64,000 nucleotides of DNA, taken from positions 26,141,189 through 26,205,188 of the forward strand of contig NC_088645.1 in NCBI RefSeq assembly GCF_964019385.1, read 5' to 3'. The number at the start of each line of letters is the position of its first letter. Position 1 is the stretch's first letter. Source of the DNA: Sycon ciliatum. Taxonomy: Eukaryota; Porifera; Calcarea; Leucosolenida; Sycettidae. The position numbers were made by a program, and so were the translations under genes. A model generated the notes under the pieces. The model was not told the DNA's origin and searched no databases. It was given only the letters and a program-made list of their open reading frames with translations. Of this stretch, positions 11,119 to 23,280 are shown in pieces.

Positions 11119-11909
11119 CGTGTACATCCGCCAACGTCCTTAACAGCTGAGATTTTCGGCCGGTGCTTATCTTCGTTGCGTTCACCTTCCCCTCTTTGTG
11201 TTACCTCTATAACTTAGAACGTTCCAAGATGTGCTAGAGCTGATTGCCAGTTAGGTGTAGAACGTCAGTACCGTTGGTCTGTGCCGTGCAAAATAACAGA
11301 AATAATTAGACAAAGATGATGGCCTTAGCTTTCTAGACTTTAGAATGAATCAATCTGCGAACAGCACTGTCGCATCTTTTGTGGACTCTCCTCAGCCTAA
11401 CACAGAGAAACTAATGTCAAACCTGATAGAGCCTGAGAGATTATTGATTTACGGGATATGCTCAATCTGCGGACGGAACTGTTTCGTCCTTGTGGACTCA
11501 TCAGCGCAGCACAGAAAAAATGACGCCGAGCCTGGGAGCAACTGAATTGATCAAGCCAAAAAGCAAAGGGTAAAAACCAAGTAAGTCTGACAGATGACAC
11601 AGAAGTATTGCAAAATTGAGACCTATGAAAAAAAAGAATGTAAGTGTGACAAGTGGGCATGAAAAGTGCCGGACCAAATCATAAACAAGTGATGTAGACT
11701 CACGAAAATAACCCAAGTGCTACAACATACTCTTTTTGCTTACAAAGATCAGGCTTTTGCGCACGAATACGAATAGCTTCCAGGAACTCCGGCTGCTGTA
11801 AATAACGGGCAAGACACATTACGGAGAGTCGTACACACACACACAATCGGGACGTGATAACAAAATTAATGCAAGTACTAACGAACTTCACCCTCATCAA
11901 CTCGCTCAC
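11119..11909. other. non-coding stretch with an imperfect tandem duplication
   Basis: A segment starting CAATCTGCGAACAGCACTGT (11348) recurs imperfectly 115 bp later as CAATCTGCGGACGGAACTGT (11463), with GTGGACTC-TCAGC and CACAGA shared in both. Nothing else recognisable is seen here. Confidence 0.45.
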
Positions 11910-12081
11910 CTTCCCTGCCGCCTGACTCCCTAACGTCCTTTTCATCGCCATCAGCAGCCGCCTCATCGTCATCGGATTCGCCGCCATCCGCCGCATCGTC
12001 ATCCAACGCATCTTCACCGCCAGTTAGTCTCCCTGCTACGTCTTCCACGTGTCTCTGTGCGTAGCTTATCAGCGTCTCCAA
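11910..12081 (-). CDS. possible first exon of an acidic protein
   Basis: From an ATG at 12081 the frame encodes METLISYAQRHVEDVAGRL followed by a highly acidic Asp/Glu/Ala/Gly tract. A good 5' splice site (GGGAAG then GTGAGC) lies at 11910/11909. The open frame also extends upstream of the ATG. No downstream partner exon or domain is identified. It could be a low-complexity ORF by chance. Confidence 0.22.
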
Positions 12082-13570
12082 AATGTGTTTCGTCTTGCTG
12101 ATGGTTTATATTTTCCTTCGCTGCTCTGCGTGGGCTTTGACCATTCCTTGAAAATATCTCCGTTGAGTACTTCGCAGGAGAACTGCACGGTCTCTGTTCC
12201 AACGGCTCAAGCGCTGCAGTGATTTTCGGTGCCCGCACGACCAGATATTGTGTCAACGAAATTGGCCCAGTTTTATGATTGGTGGTACTGTGGATTTTTG
12301 ACGACTCCACGCCAACCCCAGCCACCAACAGCACTGGTGGTGGTTCTAGTGGCGGCAACGGCAACGATGGGGAAGGCACTTTCAGTTGGCATAGTGTCCC
12401 ACCCCTCTTCCTCTGCACCGTGTGTTCAACAATACCGCCAATCACAGAATTTGAACCCACTGCTACGTGTCACGTTGATTGTCAACGCTCAACTAACTCG
12501 CATATGTGACAAATCAACACAAATTATAATGCAAAATAGAGGTGTTATAAAGTCTACAGGACACAACTATCACAATGAGAGGGAGAGGTATACAGGAGTA
12601 GGGTGCGCTAGATTACACGTCAAAAAGAGTACTGGTCGGGGAAAAGATAGGTGAAAAGTAGACGCCTTGTGAAAGCCAACAAATCATCACGGACGTCCGA
12701 CGTCAATATCTGAAATTTGCTAAGTACACAAGGCAAATACTTCACAAACTTCTAACATTGAATATTCAGCCAGTGGTAGGTGAAAGGAAGGCTGCTGGGG
12801 TGTGGCATAGTCGAGAAGTGTGGGGTTCTGAAGCGACGTATCCATCCAGATCTGCACTACAGGGTTAGCGTCTAACACTATACTCTTCTTCTCATTGTGA
12901 TTGACTTTGCAAATAATTGTGATAGTTGTGTCATGTAGGGTTCATTCTGCACTATGCCCTTTGTTTTGATTTATCAGGTGTGTGAGTTAGTTGAGTGTTC
13001 AAACCTTGCGCCAGTATCTTGCCAGTATAGTGAGGAGAACGGAAGACGAAGAGAATAACTTTCTGACGCCAAAGTTGTTCAATGGTTGATAACCACAGTG
13101 TGGGCTGGGTGGCAACGGGATTATGCAATCACAAGACTGAGCGGAGCAGTGAGAGAGGGGTAGAAGGAGTATGGGTCGCTGCACAGTTTCTCCGGATCAT
13201 TGCAAGGTACGGTACCACGTCTGATGAGTTTGAAGACTCAGCGTATCCTCATGCCGCGCAAGCCGGCTCGCTGCCTTCCGAGAGTGTTGATGAGTCCGAT
13301 CAAGAGACTAACAACGGGAACAAGTAGGTTGGTGGAACGAAGTTTATTAGAAACGGGACAAGAGACCAAGACGAACGAAACGACTACATGATGATTATTG
13401 AAGAGGGAGATTATTGAAGAGAGCTTATTGAAGAGAGAGACTTGAGAGAGTAGCAACGCAATATAAAGGGCCTGGGTAGCTATGGCAAACATGGACGCGC
13501 AAGTAGCTACCCAGGCCAAATGAATAATGCATCAACTAATGACTTAATTGACTCGTGGGCATAACAGTAT
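12082..13570. other. no recognisable gene
   Basis: Several overlapping ORFs of 60-150 codons occur on both strands but none has a recognisable domain or repeats elsewhere in the window. A perfect 13-bp inverted repeat GGCCTGGGTAGCT/AGCTACCCAGGCC lies at about 13468-13516. A degenerate TTATTGAAGAG repeat precedes it. Confidence 0.35.
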
Positions 13571-14290
13571 TTACGGGATATGGGAACGCCAGTCCAGGTC
13601 GTCATCGATGGTAATACCAAGGTAACTTTCTGAGGACACCGTGGCAAATTCATCTCCATTACAGCGGACGAGAAAAAGTGGGTTTGGCTGCCCTCGTGGC
13701 TTTAGGAACATGATTCGGGTTTTTCTCTTGTCTAGGAGGAGCCCGAGTTCCTCCGGCCATTTAGCGAGCTTGGTGATGCTTTTCAAGAGCGTCTGAACAA
13801 GGAACAATGGGTCTGGGTGTGGAAAGTCAATGACGATGTCGTCGGCAAACTCCTGATTGATAATGACGGTAAGAACTTCATTTATAGCGTGTGTGTAGAA
13901 AACACACAGAAGCGGACCGATGACACTTGCTTGTGGCACACCTCTGCTGCCGAAAACTTCAGGAGACAGCCTTCCGCCCACTTTTATCCGTTGGCAACTG
14001 CCCAACAAGTAGCTGATGAAACAGTCTAAGATCATACTATAAAAAAAGCCCCAGTGAATGCAGTTCTGTGATGAGGCATTGATGTTGGACTCGGTCAAAA
14101 TATCAATCATGACAATGACAGTAGTTCTCCTCTGGAACGTTGCGTCCTTCCATCGGTCCAGTGCTCGCACAAGGGCATCCTCCGTCCAGTGACCGGAGCT
14201 GTATGCAAATTGCGTGGTAGGGAGCTTTTGTCGTTGAGGTATTTGTCCAGTTGGTCTTTGACAAATTTCTCTTAGGCCTAGTGCTCATTC
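13571..14290 (-). pseudogene. CR1-like LINE reverse transcriptase fragment
   Basis: On the minus strand the translation carries RGVPQASVIGPLL, the catalytic FADD (in NQEFADDIVIDF), LAKWPEELGLLLDKRKT and ESYLGITIDDDL, the palm and thumb motifs of LINE RTs. A frameshift near 14170 separates the finger region (matching the QFAY-x(7)-EDAL block) from the palm. The 5' half with endonuclease and the 3' end are missing, so this is a truncated dead copy of the group represented at 5735-8531. Confidence 0.8.
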
Positions 14291-14585
14291 GACGCAACGC
14301 TGACGTTACAGGACGTAAGGGGTTGTCATGACGGCTGGGGTGAGCAGCAAAATCTTGTACGGTTCGTACGACACGTGCTGCAGTCTGTTCAACAGCGAAC
14401 GGTACGAGTCATAAGGCCAGGTCCGCGAAGGGGTGATTTTTGGACCAAATTTCTAATTTTTCAGGACTTCTTTTCGATTTTTACTTCTTGAATGAAGCGG
14501 AATCGAGTTCACAATACCAATTTTTCATGAAGGCCAAAAAAGGAGCCCTGAAAGTCGTGCCATTCAAATAAAAACCCAAGGAAAT

Positions 14586-14859
14586 TGTGGTGTACCCGTG
14601 TACATCGTACATATTTGCACTCTCATGTTTCTTATTATGGTACTGCATCTCCTTGCATGGACGTGCGTACAACCTTACAGCATACTACTCATACTATGCA
14701 TGCATGTGTGTACTCCGTGCCCATAATCGACAGTGCATGTCTCTTGTTGCTGTTCAGTCTTTCCTTGGTAGTTTCCTGACGAGTCGTCCTCTCTTAGTCC
14801 TTCGTTGCATTATTCTATTTCAATATAACTAATCATCACATAGACTTGATGATACCACA
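14586..14859 (+). repeat. 5' LTR of Ty3/gypsy element
   Basis: It begins TGTGGTGTACCCG and ends GATACCACA. It is 274 bp long and identical to the 3' LTR except one G/A difference (TTGCATT here, TTACATT at the 3' copy). Confidence 0.95.
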
Positions 14860-14875
14860 TGGCGCAGTGAACTTG
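14860..14875 (+). promoter_or_regulatory. primer-binding site
   Basis: TGGCGCAGTGAACTTG follows the LTR with no gap. The TGG start pairs with the CCA end of a tRNA primer. I did not assign the tRNA. Confidence 0.6.
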
Positions 14876-14984
14876 TTTTAGTAGCAGTTTCCATTAGTCT
14901 TTCTCAGTCCTGGGTCTTGCTAGTACCTCTGGCGTTTCGTCTCTCAAATATAGTGAAATAATTATTTGAAATTTCCGTTTCGGC

Positions 14985-17900
14985 ATGGCGGAATCAGACA
15001 CACCAGTACTCAGCCCTGACATTGTTGCCCTCACCCAGCTCATTAGACAGCAGATGGAGACCGCCGCCACCCGCGAGCAACACCTGACACAGCTCGTGGA
15101 GCGAACTTTGAGGAGCATTTCTCAACCTCCACCACTGCAACGTCCACCGTCAGCCCCACTGGCACGAGAACATATACCTGCGGCGAGACCAGTTTCGGTC
15201 GATCGCCCTCTGTTACTTGCCTCTGCTTCTCTCGCAGAGTTTGCCGCATGGGAAGGTCTTTGGCGGGACTACTCCCGGTGCCAGCACCTGGATTCCCAGG
15301 ACAATGCCACCAGAGTGGCAACGGTTCGTCAGTGCCTGGACGCGGACCTCCGGAGATTTCTTCGTGAGGGCACAATTCCTCTGGCTGACAACCACGACGA
15401 CGACGATCTCATCAAGGCTGTACAGGCATACATTCGTGGCCAGCCTAACCCTCTGCTGGACCGGATCGCCTTCTATGCCCGCCAACAGCAGCATGGAGAG
15501 TCTTTCGATCACTACCTGACTTCCCTCAGGGAGATCCACAATTGCTGCGATTTCAGCGAAGCTGCAGCACTCTGCAACTTCTGTTCAAGCAGAGTATGCC
15601 GCCAATGCCAGCAGGGACAGCGTACCAGGTACGACGAAACCATGCGTGATCGCCTGGTTACTGGCATTCTCGACACGGAGACACGCCATAAGCTCCTTGC
15701 CACCACCGATCTAACGTTGGAGAAGGTCATTAAATTGTGTCGAGCGGAGGAGGCAGCCTCTCGGACGAGCAGCAGTATCCCCGGCACTAGCTCCGTCAAT
15801 GCCGCTCGGAAAACAAATTATCAGCGGTCTAAACACGGCAATAACCCGCGACAGCAACAGCCGTCCGCCACGCCATCGCAATGTCCAAATTGTGGTCGCA
15901 CTCTCCACGCCAGCAGGTCGCAGTGTCCTGCACATGGCAAGAAGTGTAGCGGCTGCAAGACTATTGGACATTTCCAAGCGGTGTGCAGAAAATCCCGCAA
16001 ACCGGCTGACCAGTCCTCGCAGCGCACGCTGGGACGACTACAGCTCCGCCGCGCTCAGTGTGACGCATCTCCTACGGTGCTAGTCGACACGCAATTGTGC
16101 ACTGAACCTGACGTTACCTCCCCCGAATGGATCCCCGATACGGGAAGTGACATTGACGCTATTGGCGTCGATCAGTTATTGCATCTCGGTGGTTTTGTGG
16201 AGAATCTGGCCACAGACCATGATAATGTGCATGCTGCCAATGGTGAACGTCTCGTTTCAGCTGGCAAGATCTCTGCCACTCTCACCATCGGCTCGCTCAA
16301 GCATGATAGCACCATCCATGTGTACCGTGGACTGCGTGAACCCCTGTTGTCACGCCAATCGCTATACGCCTTAGGCCTCTTACCAGACGGCTGGCCCAAG
16401 CAAGTTGCGCGTGTTAGTACCAGCAGCACACCACCTCCAACGGCTCCCGTTGTGACGACCGGTCTCGTGAACACACCTGACCCTAGCAAGCTGGCGCAGA
16501 TCCGTGCTGACCTACTGCGAGAGTTCGCAGACGTCTTTGACGACACGACATTGAAACCCATGTGTGGCAAGCCAATGGACATCATTCTCGAAGATGATGC
16601 GAAACCTCACCGAGTCTACACAGCTCGTCCTATCGCACATGCCTACCATGAGCAGGTGAAAACCCAGCTCGACATAATGGTTGAGGAAGGCATTATCGAG
16701 ACAGTGTCAGAGCCGTGCGACTGGTGCCACCCCATTGTTGTAGTCGACAAGAAGAATTCTAGTGAGAAACGTCTGACTGTGGACCTTCAGTCTCTCAACC
16801 GACAAGTGAAGCGTCCCACCTACCCCATGCAGAACGCACGTGATGCTCTCTCTGGCATCGGCACAGCCCGATGGTTCACCAAGTTTGACGCCCGTCATGG
16901 CTATTGGCAGGTGCCCCTGTCTGAGTCTGCCAAGTCTCTCACTACGTTCATCACACCGTGGTGTAGATACCGATTCTGCCGGAATCCACAAGGTCTTGTG
17001 TCCGCCGGCGATGAGTACAACCGCCGCACCGACGCAGCTTTCGACCGTTTGACCCATCTCATTAAGGTGGTGGACGACGGCCTCGTTCACGATGAGTCAT
17101 TCTCGGACCATGTCGCTCACGTCCGTGCCGTCCTGACCCGAGCACGCGAACACGGAATTAATCTCAGTCAAAAGAAGTTTGTCTTCGCCGCTGCTGAAGT
17201 CGAATTCTGTGGGTTTCATGTGTCGTCCAACGGATATACCGTGCCAGCTGACAAGACATCCGCTCTTCAGCAGTTCAACCTACCCACCAATCGTACCGAC
17301 CTCCGTTCCTTCCTCGGTCTGGTGAATCAGTGTGGAGAATTCACCCCACGGATATCCGAGCTGGAAGCTCCGCTACGTCCGTTATTGAAGACCACGAATG
17401 AGTTCGTGTGGGATGATGTCCACACCGCGGCTTTCAACGCCACAAAGTCTGAACTGATATCACCGCCGACTCTCTCGTACTACCGTGCTGGTGACGACCT
17501 TCGGCTAGAGACCGACGCCTCTGCCCTGAACGGACTTGGGTTCGTGTTATGGCAACGCCAAGATAATCAGTGGCGCATGCTGCAGTGTGGCAGCCGATTT
17601 CTCACCGACGCAGAGACACGTTATGCCGTCATAGAACTGGAGTTATTTGCTGTGGTTTGGGCTGTCCACAAGTGCTCCCTCTTTCTGTCTGGCAGCCGAT
17701 TCGATTTGTTCACTGACCACCGTTCATTGGTCCCGATTCTGAACAAGTACACCCTGGATCAGATAGAAAATCCACGTCTGCTACGCCTCGCACTGAAGCT
17801 CCGGTCGTTTCAACTCGTCGCGCACTGGCGCAAGGGCAAAGAGAATGCGTTTGCTGATGCACTGTCCCGTAACCCGGTCGACAAGACGACCAGTGAGGAA

Positions 17901-19283
17901 GAATTCGGTGAAAGCTCAACGCTCTCAGCACCAGCCATCAGAGCATGTCTCCACCAGGGAGAGGATGGCCGAATTGCAGACCTCCGGCACTGCGAGCTCT
18001 TGGACGCTGCCCGTGCCGATGATGACTATCAGGCCCTTCTCCAAGCCGTTCGTGAAGGTTTCCCTGATGATCAGCGCGCCGTCCACTCAGCTGTGAAACC
18101 GTACTTCACTATCCGCGAGCATCTTTCAGTCGACGGTGATCTTGTCCTGAAAGTCCAACGTGTTGTGGTCCCGCGTACCCTCCGCCCACGTGTGCTCCAG
18201 GATCTTCATGCCTCCCACCAAGGCCTCAACCGCACACAGCGTCGAGCTCGACAAGTCGTATACTAGCAACACTTGTCTAATGACATCGCCCAAGTCGTTC
18301 GCAGTTGCGAACAGTGTCGCTTGCACGCTCCGTCTCAGTGTAAGGAACCGATGCGTGTCACCACTGACCGCCGTCCCACCCTGCCATTCCAGTCAACCAG
18401 TGCCGACTTATTTTCCTGTCAAGGCTGGGAATACCTGGTTTACATCGACCGTCACACTGGCTGGCCTTGCATCGCCAAGATCGGCCGCACTGCATCTTCT
18501 GCCGATGTGATCCGTGTGTTCCGTGGCTGGTTCGCCGACGTCGGTGTCCCCAGCATCCTCACCACTAATGGTGGTCCGCAATTTTCATCACGTCGCTTCG
18601 CTGAATTTTGCACCGGATGGCAAGTTGAGCACTCCACGTCTTCACCTCATTATTCTCGATCTAATGGCCATGCCGAAGCCGCCGTGAAAGCGATGAAATC
18701 ACTTGTGTTGAAGACTACGTCCGACGGTAACTTGGACGTCGATGAGTTCAGACGCGCATTGTTAGAATGGCGCAACACCCCCCGAGAAAATGGTCAGAGC
18801 CCAGCCCAAGCACTGTTTGGTCGACCATTGTCCTCCTTCGTGACAGCTCATCATCTTAGCTTTGCTCCTGATTGGCAAGCAAAAGCCACCGATGTTGACA
18901 AGCGCTCTGCCGCTCAGTCTGCCACCCAAGAACAGAATTATGATGAGTCTGCCAGATCACTGTCCCCACTTCGCATTGGCATGCGGGTTGACATCCAAGA
19001 TCCGCGCACCAAACTCTGGCGCACCACCGGCGTGGTCATCGCCATTGGTCGCAACCGGGACTATATGGTGAAGTTATCCAGCGGCCGTGTTTACTGGCGC
19101 AACCGTCGCCTTCTCAAGCCTGCCCCTGCCGTAGCCCCTCCCGCTCCGCCTGCAGACACCTCCCCGGCTGAGCCCACAGCACCGCAGCAGCCTTGTGTGC
19201 AGCAGCCTCGTTGTAGCCAACGGTCTGGCCAGGCACCAGAGCGTTTGAACATTTCGTCCGCAGCATCTAAGTCCTATGCTTGA
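14985..19283 (+). pseudogene. Ty3/gypsy gag-pol polyprotein with one in-frame stop
   Basis: One frame covers gag (capsid-like region, then a cysteine/histidine knuckle region at residues about 299-335), protease (DTGSD near 385), RT (the catalytic site reads VVDD near 696), RNase H (ETDAS near 842) and integrase. A TAG at 18264-18266 interrupts the integrase zinc-binding region where the family usually has tryptophan; the same frame continues to 19283. In the integrase core the catalytic positions are D1141, N1195 and E1231. The spacing fits D,D(35)E, but the second Asp is replaced by Asn. A GPY/F-like C-terminal segment follows. The copy is inactive as it stands. Confidence 0.92.
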
Positions 19284-19431
19284 CTCTACATACCTGTACC
19301 TCACACTCTTGCTACAAGTAGTTGGGATTGGTATCATGCTTCATTAGTGTTTACTTTCTTTTCTGTCACTTCTGTTTTTTCCTTCTCGTTTATGTGAGAT
19401 ATACAGCTCCGATTTTCCGCTTGTTTATCTC

Positions 19432-19439
19432 AGAAGGGG
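19432..19439 (+). promoter_or_regulatory. polypurine tract
   Basis: AGAAGGGG lies two bases upstream of the 3' LTR, the expected site for plus-strand priming. Confidence 0.65.
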
Positions 19440-19441
19440 CG

Positions 19442-19715
19442 TGTGGTGTACCCGTGTACATCGTACATATTTGCACTCTCATGTTTCTTATTATGGTACT
19501 GCATCTCCTTGCATGGACGTGCGTACAACCTTACAGCATACTACTCATACTATGCATGCATGTGTGTACTCCGTGCCCATAATCGACAGTGCATGTCTCT
19601 TGTTGCTGTTCAGTCTTTCCTTGGTAGTTTCCTGACGAGTCGTCCTCTCTTAGTCCTTCGTTACATTATTCTATTTCAATATAACTAATCATCACATAGA
19701 CTTGATGATACCACA
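19442..19715 (+). repeat. 3' LTR of Ty3/gypsy element
   Basis: 274 bp, matching the 5' LTR at all but one base. It is followed by the target duplication GAAAT. Confidence 0.95.
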
Positions 19716-20488
19716 GAAATGATAAACAGTTCTGTCTGTCACGCTCTTGAACTATCCTTAAATAGAAAATACCATAAGTTACATTAGATCTTATCTTGCT
19801 GAAATTAAGTTATATTAGCAATTCTGCGAGTAATGATGGGAAGCGCCGTGTTCGAAATGGTAAAAAACGTCCAAGTACGAATCGGGAGTAGTTGGCGCGC
19901 GACGCCGTCTCGTCATGGTTCATACTCAGAAAGCAGGGGTTTTGTACGCTTGCGTCCCCGTGTACGCCCGTCTACAGTAAGCAGAGTCGAAATTATCGAA
20001 CTTTTCTCGTCGCTTCCCGATTCACAAAGTAGTAAGATTTCGTTCCGGTTCATGATGTTCACATTGGACGCCATCAGATCGTCCTGTTGCTTCCCGTCGA
20101 TCCTTGTGTCGCGTCCAGTCCCCCCCCCCCCGTTGAATGTGAACTACAGTTCATTCATAAAAAGATGGGCCCTGGCTCTGGTGAGCTCCCATACTTGAGG
20201 ATATTTCGTGATTTCATCGTATACAGCGCAGTGCTGCGAAATTTGAAATTTGAAAAAAGGGTCCAAAAAGGTACCTGAACTGCACGATGCACTGTTGCAG
20301 GCTGGGTCAAACGGCCTGGATTTTGTTATGGCTTTCCCCAATTCAGTGCTTTTGGGACAAAACCTGGCCGAACTCCTATTCTTGTTATGGCTTGCTTTTT
20401 GGACAAAACAACTTCAGAGACATAATTTGAAGAGGATTACATAGAGGATTGTAGAAAAAATCCAAAAAAAACTCAAAGTTTGACCCAT

Positions 20489-20765
20489 TTATGGCCAAAA
20501 GCTAGAAGTACATCTTTTTCTTAATGGACTGTAGGCGAGACACGATCGGGAGGAGAGGTATCGGACTATAAGTACTGGCGACGGTCGGTGTCCCCACTTT
20601 GAAAAGGAGAGAAACATAACAGTGCTTGAATGCAGCTGGCATTTTCCCCGATCGCAAGAACTCGTTAAATAAGTCATTCAAGGAAAGGGCAAGCGTGGAG
20701 CAGGTCATTTTAAGGACCAATCCTGGTACACCGTCACTCCCTCGTAGCTTTGTTTGCGTCAAACT
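20489..20765 (-). pseudogene. LINE RT finger-domain fragment (copy A)
   Basis: The minus translation has GSDGVPGLVLK, a block LFNEFLRSGKMPAAFK and TYSPIPLLPIVSRL, which match the N-terminal RT blocks of CR1-like LINEs (compare GSDQVPSIILK and NYRPVSLLPVISRI of the LINE at 5735-8531). The endonuclease and palm are missing. It is duplicated at 31217-31465. Confidence 0.75.
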
Positions 20766-21139
20766 GGGCGAATAGCTTCGTCACTTGGGTTGGGGAAATT
20801 GTTTTCAAGCAGAAAAGACTGGACTCGGCGTGTCGCCCGTGATGAGGTGAGAGGACATGTGGACGGCGAACGTCAGTCACGACTTCGCCTGACGTATTGC
20901 TGAGGTGATGAAGCGATGCCTGTGGTTCTTGATACGACTTTGACCGGCCAGTAACTTTGTCGATGGTTAGGAAGGCAAATTCATGGACATGCGTACAGAA
21001 GGACTTAGGAACAGCTTTAAAACCAATGGTGGACCTGTTAGTCTCTCTGGCTGTGTTGTGGAAGGTGATTATTTCTCTGACGCTCTAATGTTTATGCCAT
21101 TGCTTGTGCTACTGTACATGGTCGTTTTTGATTTTTCAG

Positions 21140-21223
21140 TCAATTCAACACCACAATCAACAACAGGATCAACACCTGGATCAACAACTGGATCAACACC
21201 TGAATCCTCCACGACAACTAGCG
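21140..21223 (+). CDS. Ser/Thr-rich stalk exon (copy A)
   Basis: An 84-bp exon between TTTTTCAG and GTATGT, phase 1 on both sides. It encodes 27 complete residues almost entirely Ser, Thr, Pro and Gly (NSTPQSTTGSTPGSTTG...), typical of an O-glycosylated mucin-like stalk that lifts extracellular domains off the membrane. Its last base plus the first two of the exon at 39806 form an intact codon. A longer paralogous exon lies at 31844-31963 in the duplicated copy. Internal 12-bp units (TCAACACCTGGA type) explain length differences. Confidence 0.7.
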
Positions 21224-21313
21224 GTATGTACAATCTCAAATGAGTTGAGAAAAGCAAGTTGTAAAAGTAGTACTCTATTATTTTAAAATATCGTGGAGGA
21301 GACAAAAACACGT

Positions 21314-22969
21314 AGTATTGAAATGAAAACAAGTATTGAAATGAAAACAAGTATTGAAATGGAAACAAGTATTGAAATGGAAACAAGTATTGAAATGAAA
21401 ACAAGTATTGAAATGAAAACAAGTATTGAAATGGAAACAAGTATTGAAATGAAAACAAGTATTGAAATGCAAACAAGTATTGAAATGAAAACAAGTATTG
21501 AAATGCAAACAAGTATTGAAATGCAAACAAGTATTGAAATGAAAACAAGTATTGAAATGAAAACAAGTATTGAAATGAAAACAAGTATTGAAATGAAAAC
21601 AAGTATTGAAATGAAAACAAGTATTGAAATGGAAACAAGTATTGAAATGAAAACAAGTATTGAAATGCAAACAAGTATTGAAATGGAAACAAGTATTGAA
21701 ATGAAAACAAGTATTGAAATGCAAACAAGTATTGAAATGAAAACAAGTATTGAAATGCAAACAAGTATTGAAATGCAAACAAGTATTGAAATGAAAACAA
21801 GTATTGAAATGAAAACAAGTATTGAAATGAAAACAAGTATTGAAATGAAAACAAGTATTGAAATGAAAACAAGTATTGAAATGGAAACAAGTATTGAAAT
21901 GAAAACAAGTATTGAAATGAAAACAAGTATTGAAATGGAAACAAGTATTGAAATGAAAACAAGTATTGAAATGCAAACAAGTATTGAAATGAAAACAAGT
22001 ATTGAAATGCAAACAAGTATTGAAATGAAAACAAGTATTGAAATGAAAACAAGTATTGAAATGAAAACAAGTATTGAAATGGAAACAAGTATTGAAATGA
22101 AAACAAGTATTGAAATGAAAACAAGTATTGAAATGGAAACAAGTATTGAAATGAAAACAAGTATTGAAATGCAAACAAGTATTGAAATGAAAACAAGTAT
22201 TGAAATGCAAACAAGTATTGAAATGAAAACAAGTATTGAAATGAAAACAAGTATTGAAATGAAAACAAGTATTGAAATGGAAACAAGTATTGAAATGAAA
22301 ACAAGTATTGAAATGAAAACAAGTATTGAAATGGAAACAAGTATTGAAATGAAAACAAGTATTGAAATGAAAACAAGTATTGAAATGAAAACAAGTATTG
22401 AAATGAAAACAAGTATTGAAATGAAAACAAGTATTGAAATGAAAACAAGTATTGAAATGAAAACAAGTATTGAAATGAAAACAAGTATTGAAATGAAAAC
22501 AAGTATTGAAATGAAAACAAGTATTGAAATGAAAACAAGTATTGAAATGAAAACAAGTATTGAAATGAAAACAAGTATTGAATTGCAAACAAGTATTGAA
22601 ATGAAAACAAGTATTGAAATGAAAACAAGTATTGAAATGAAAACAAGTATTGAAATGGAAACAAGTATTGAAATGAAAACAAGTATTGAAATGAAAACAA
22701 GTATTGAAATGAAAACAAGTATTGAAATGAAAACAAGTATTGAAATGAAAACAAGTATTGAAATGAAAACAAGTATTGAAATGAAAACAAGTATTGAAAT
22801 GAAAACAAGTATTGAAATGAAAACCAGTATTGAAATGAAAACAAGTATTGAAATGAAAACAAGTATTGAAATGAAAACAAGTATTGAAATGAAAACAAGT
22901 ATTGAAATGAAAACAAGTATTGAAATGAAAACAAGTATTGAAATGAAAACCAGTATTGAAATGAAAACA
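21314..22969. repeat. 18-bp minisatellite, 92 units
   Basis: The unit AGTATTGAAATGAAAACA repeats head to tail 92 times with no length change. Nearly all variation is at one base (ATGAAA, ATGGAA or ATGCAA), and the order of these variants repeats in blocks, showing higher-order duplication. Because 18 is a multiple of three and no frame has a stop, long open frames run through on both strands (605, 657 and 568 codons); these are by-products. The paralogous site near 32050-32090 has only one to two degenerate units. Confidence 0.97.
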
Positions 22970-22984
22970 AGTATTGAAATCCAC

Positions 22985-23280
22985 TACATGTATTCAATAC
23001 TTTGTGGGAAAGACACAAATGAGGAAAGTCTGAAGAAAACATTGACTGTAACCAGACTCACCACCAGGACTCGAGCCAAGGATCTGAGCTTGAGGCCAGC
23101 GATTCTCTAACCACAGAGCTAAGGTGTAGCAATCATCCCATCAGAGACGGTTGAACACTTTCTTCTGACTTCGTAACTCACACTTCCTGTTTATCCACAC
23201 ATGCCGGTGGGATGAAGCCCTTACTTTAACTTGGCCCCCCCGTCTTAGTTTGTACGTGAAGTGTGTGGACGTGTCTCCGC
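22985..23280 (-). repeat. tRNA-like repeat, minus strand (copy A)
   Basis: On the minus strand TAGCTCTGTGGTTAGAG (A box) and GGCTCGAGTCC (B box) lie about 40 bases apart, at about 23127-23060. Part of the same body sequence lies both before and after this head. It matches the 280-bp tandem units at 55697-56450, so this too was a head-to-tail piece, not a single insertion. Its downstream edge abuts the minisatellite. The counterpart in copy B is at 32090-32400. Confidence 0.75.

Larger units (their letters stand above)
14586..19715 (+). mobile_element. young Ty3/gypsy LTR retrotransposon
   Basis: Two 274-bp LTRs (TG...CA) bound a single gag-pol frame. The 5-bp target duplication GAAAT is intact (14581-14585 and 19716-19720). 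A primer-binding site starts right after the left LTR with TGGCGCAGTGAAC, and a purine tract AGAAGGGG lies just before the right LTR. The LTRs differ at one position, so insertion is recent. The gag-pol order (protease, RT, RNase H, integrase) identifies Ty3/gypsy. Confidence 0.95.

Noticed and set aside
21314-22969. CRISPR-like repeat array
   Set aside because: Repeats are contiguous with no spacers, and the context is eukaryotic.
21069-23110. Long ORFs of 605, 657 and 568 codons with hexapeptide repeats on both strands
   Set aside because: All arise from an 18-bp minisatellite that has no stop in any frame; there is no start or splice context, and the paralogous copy lacks the array.
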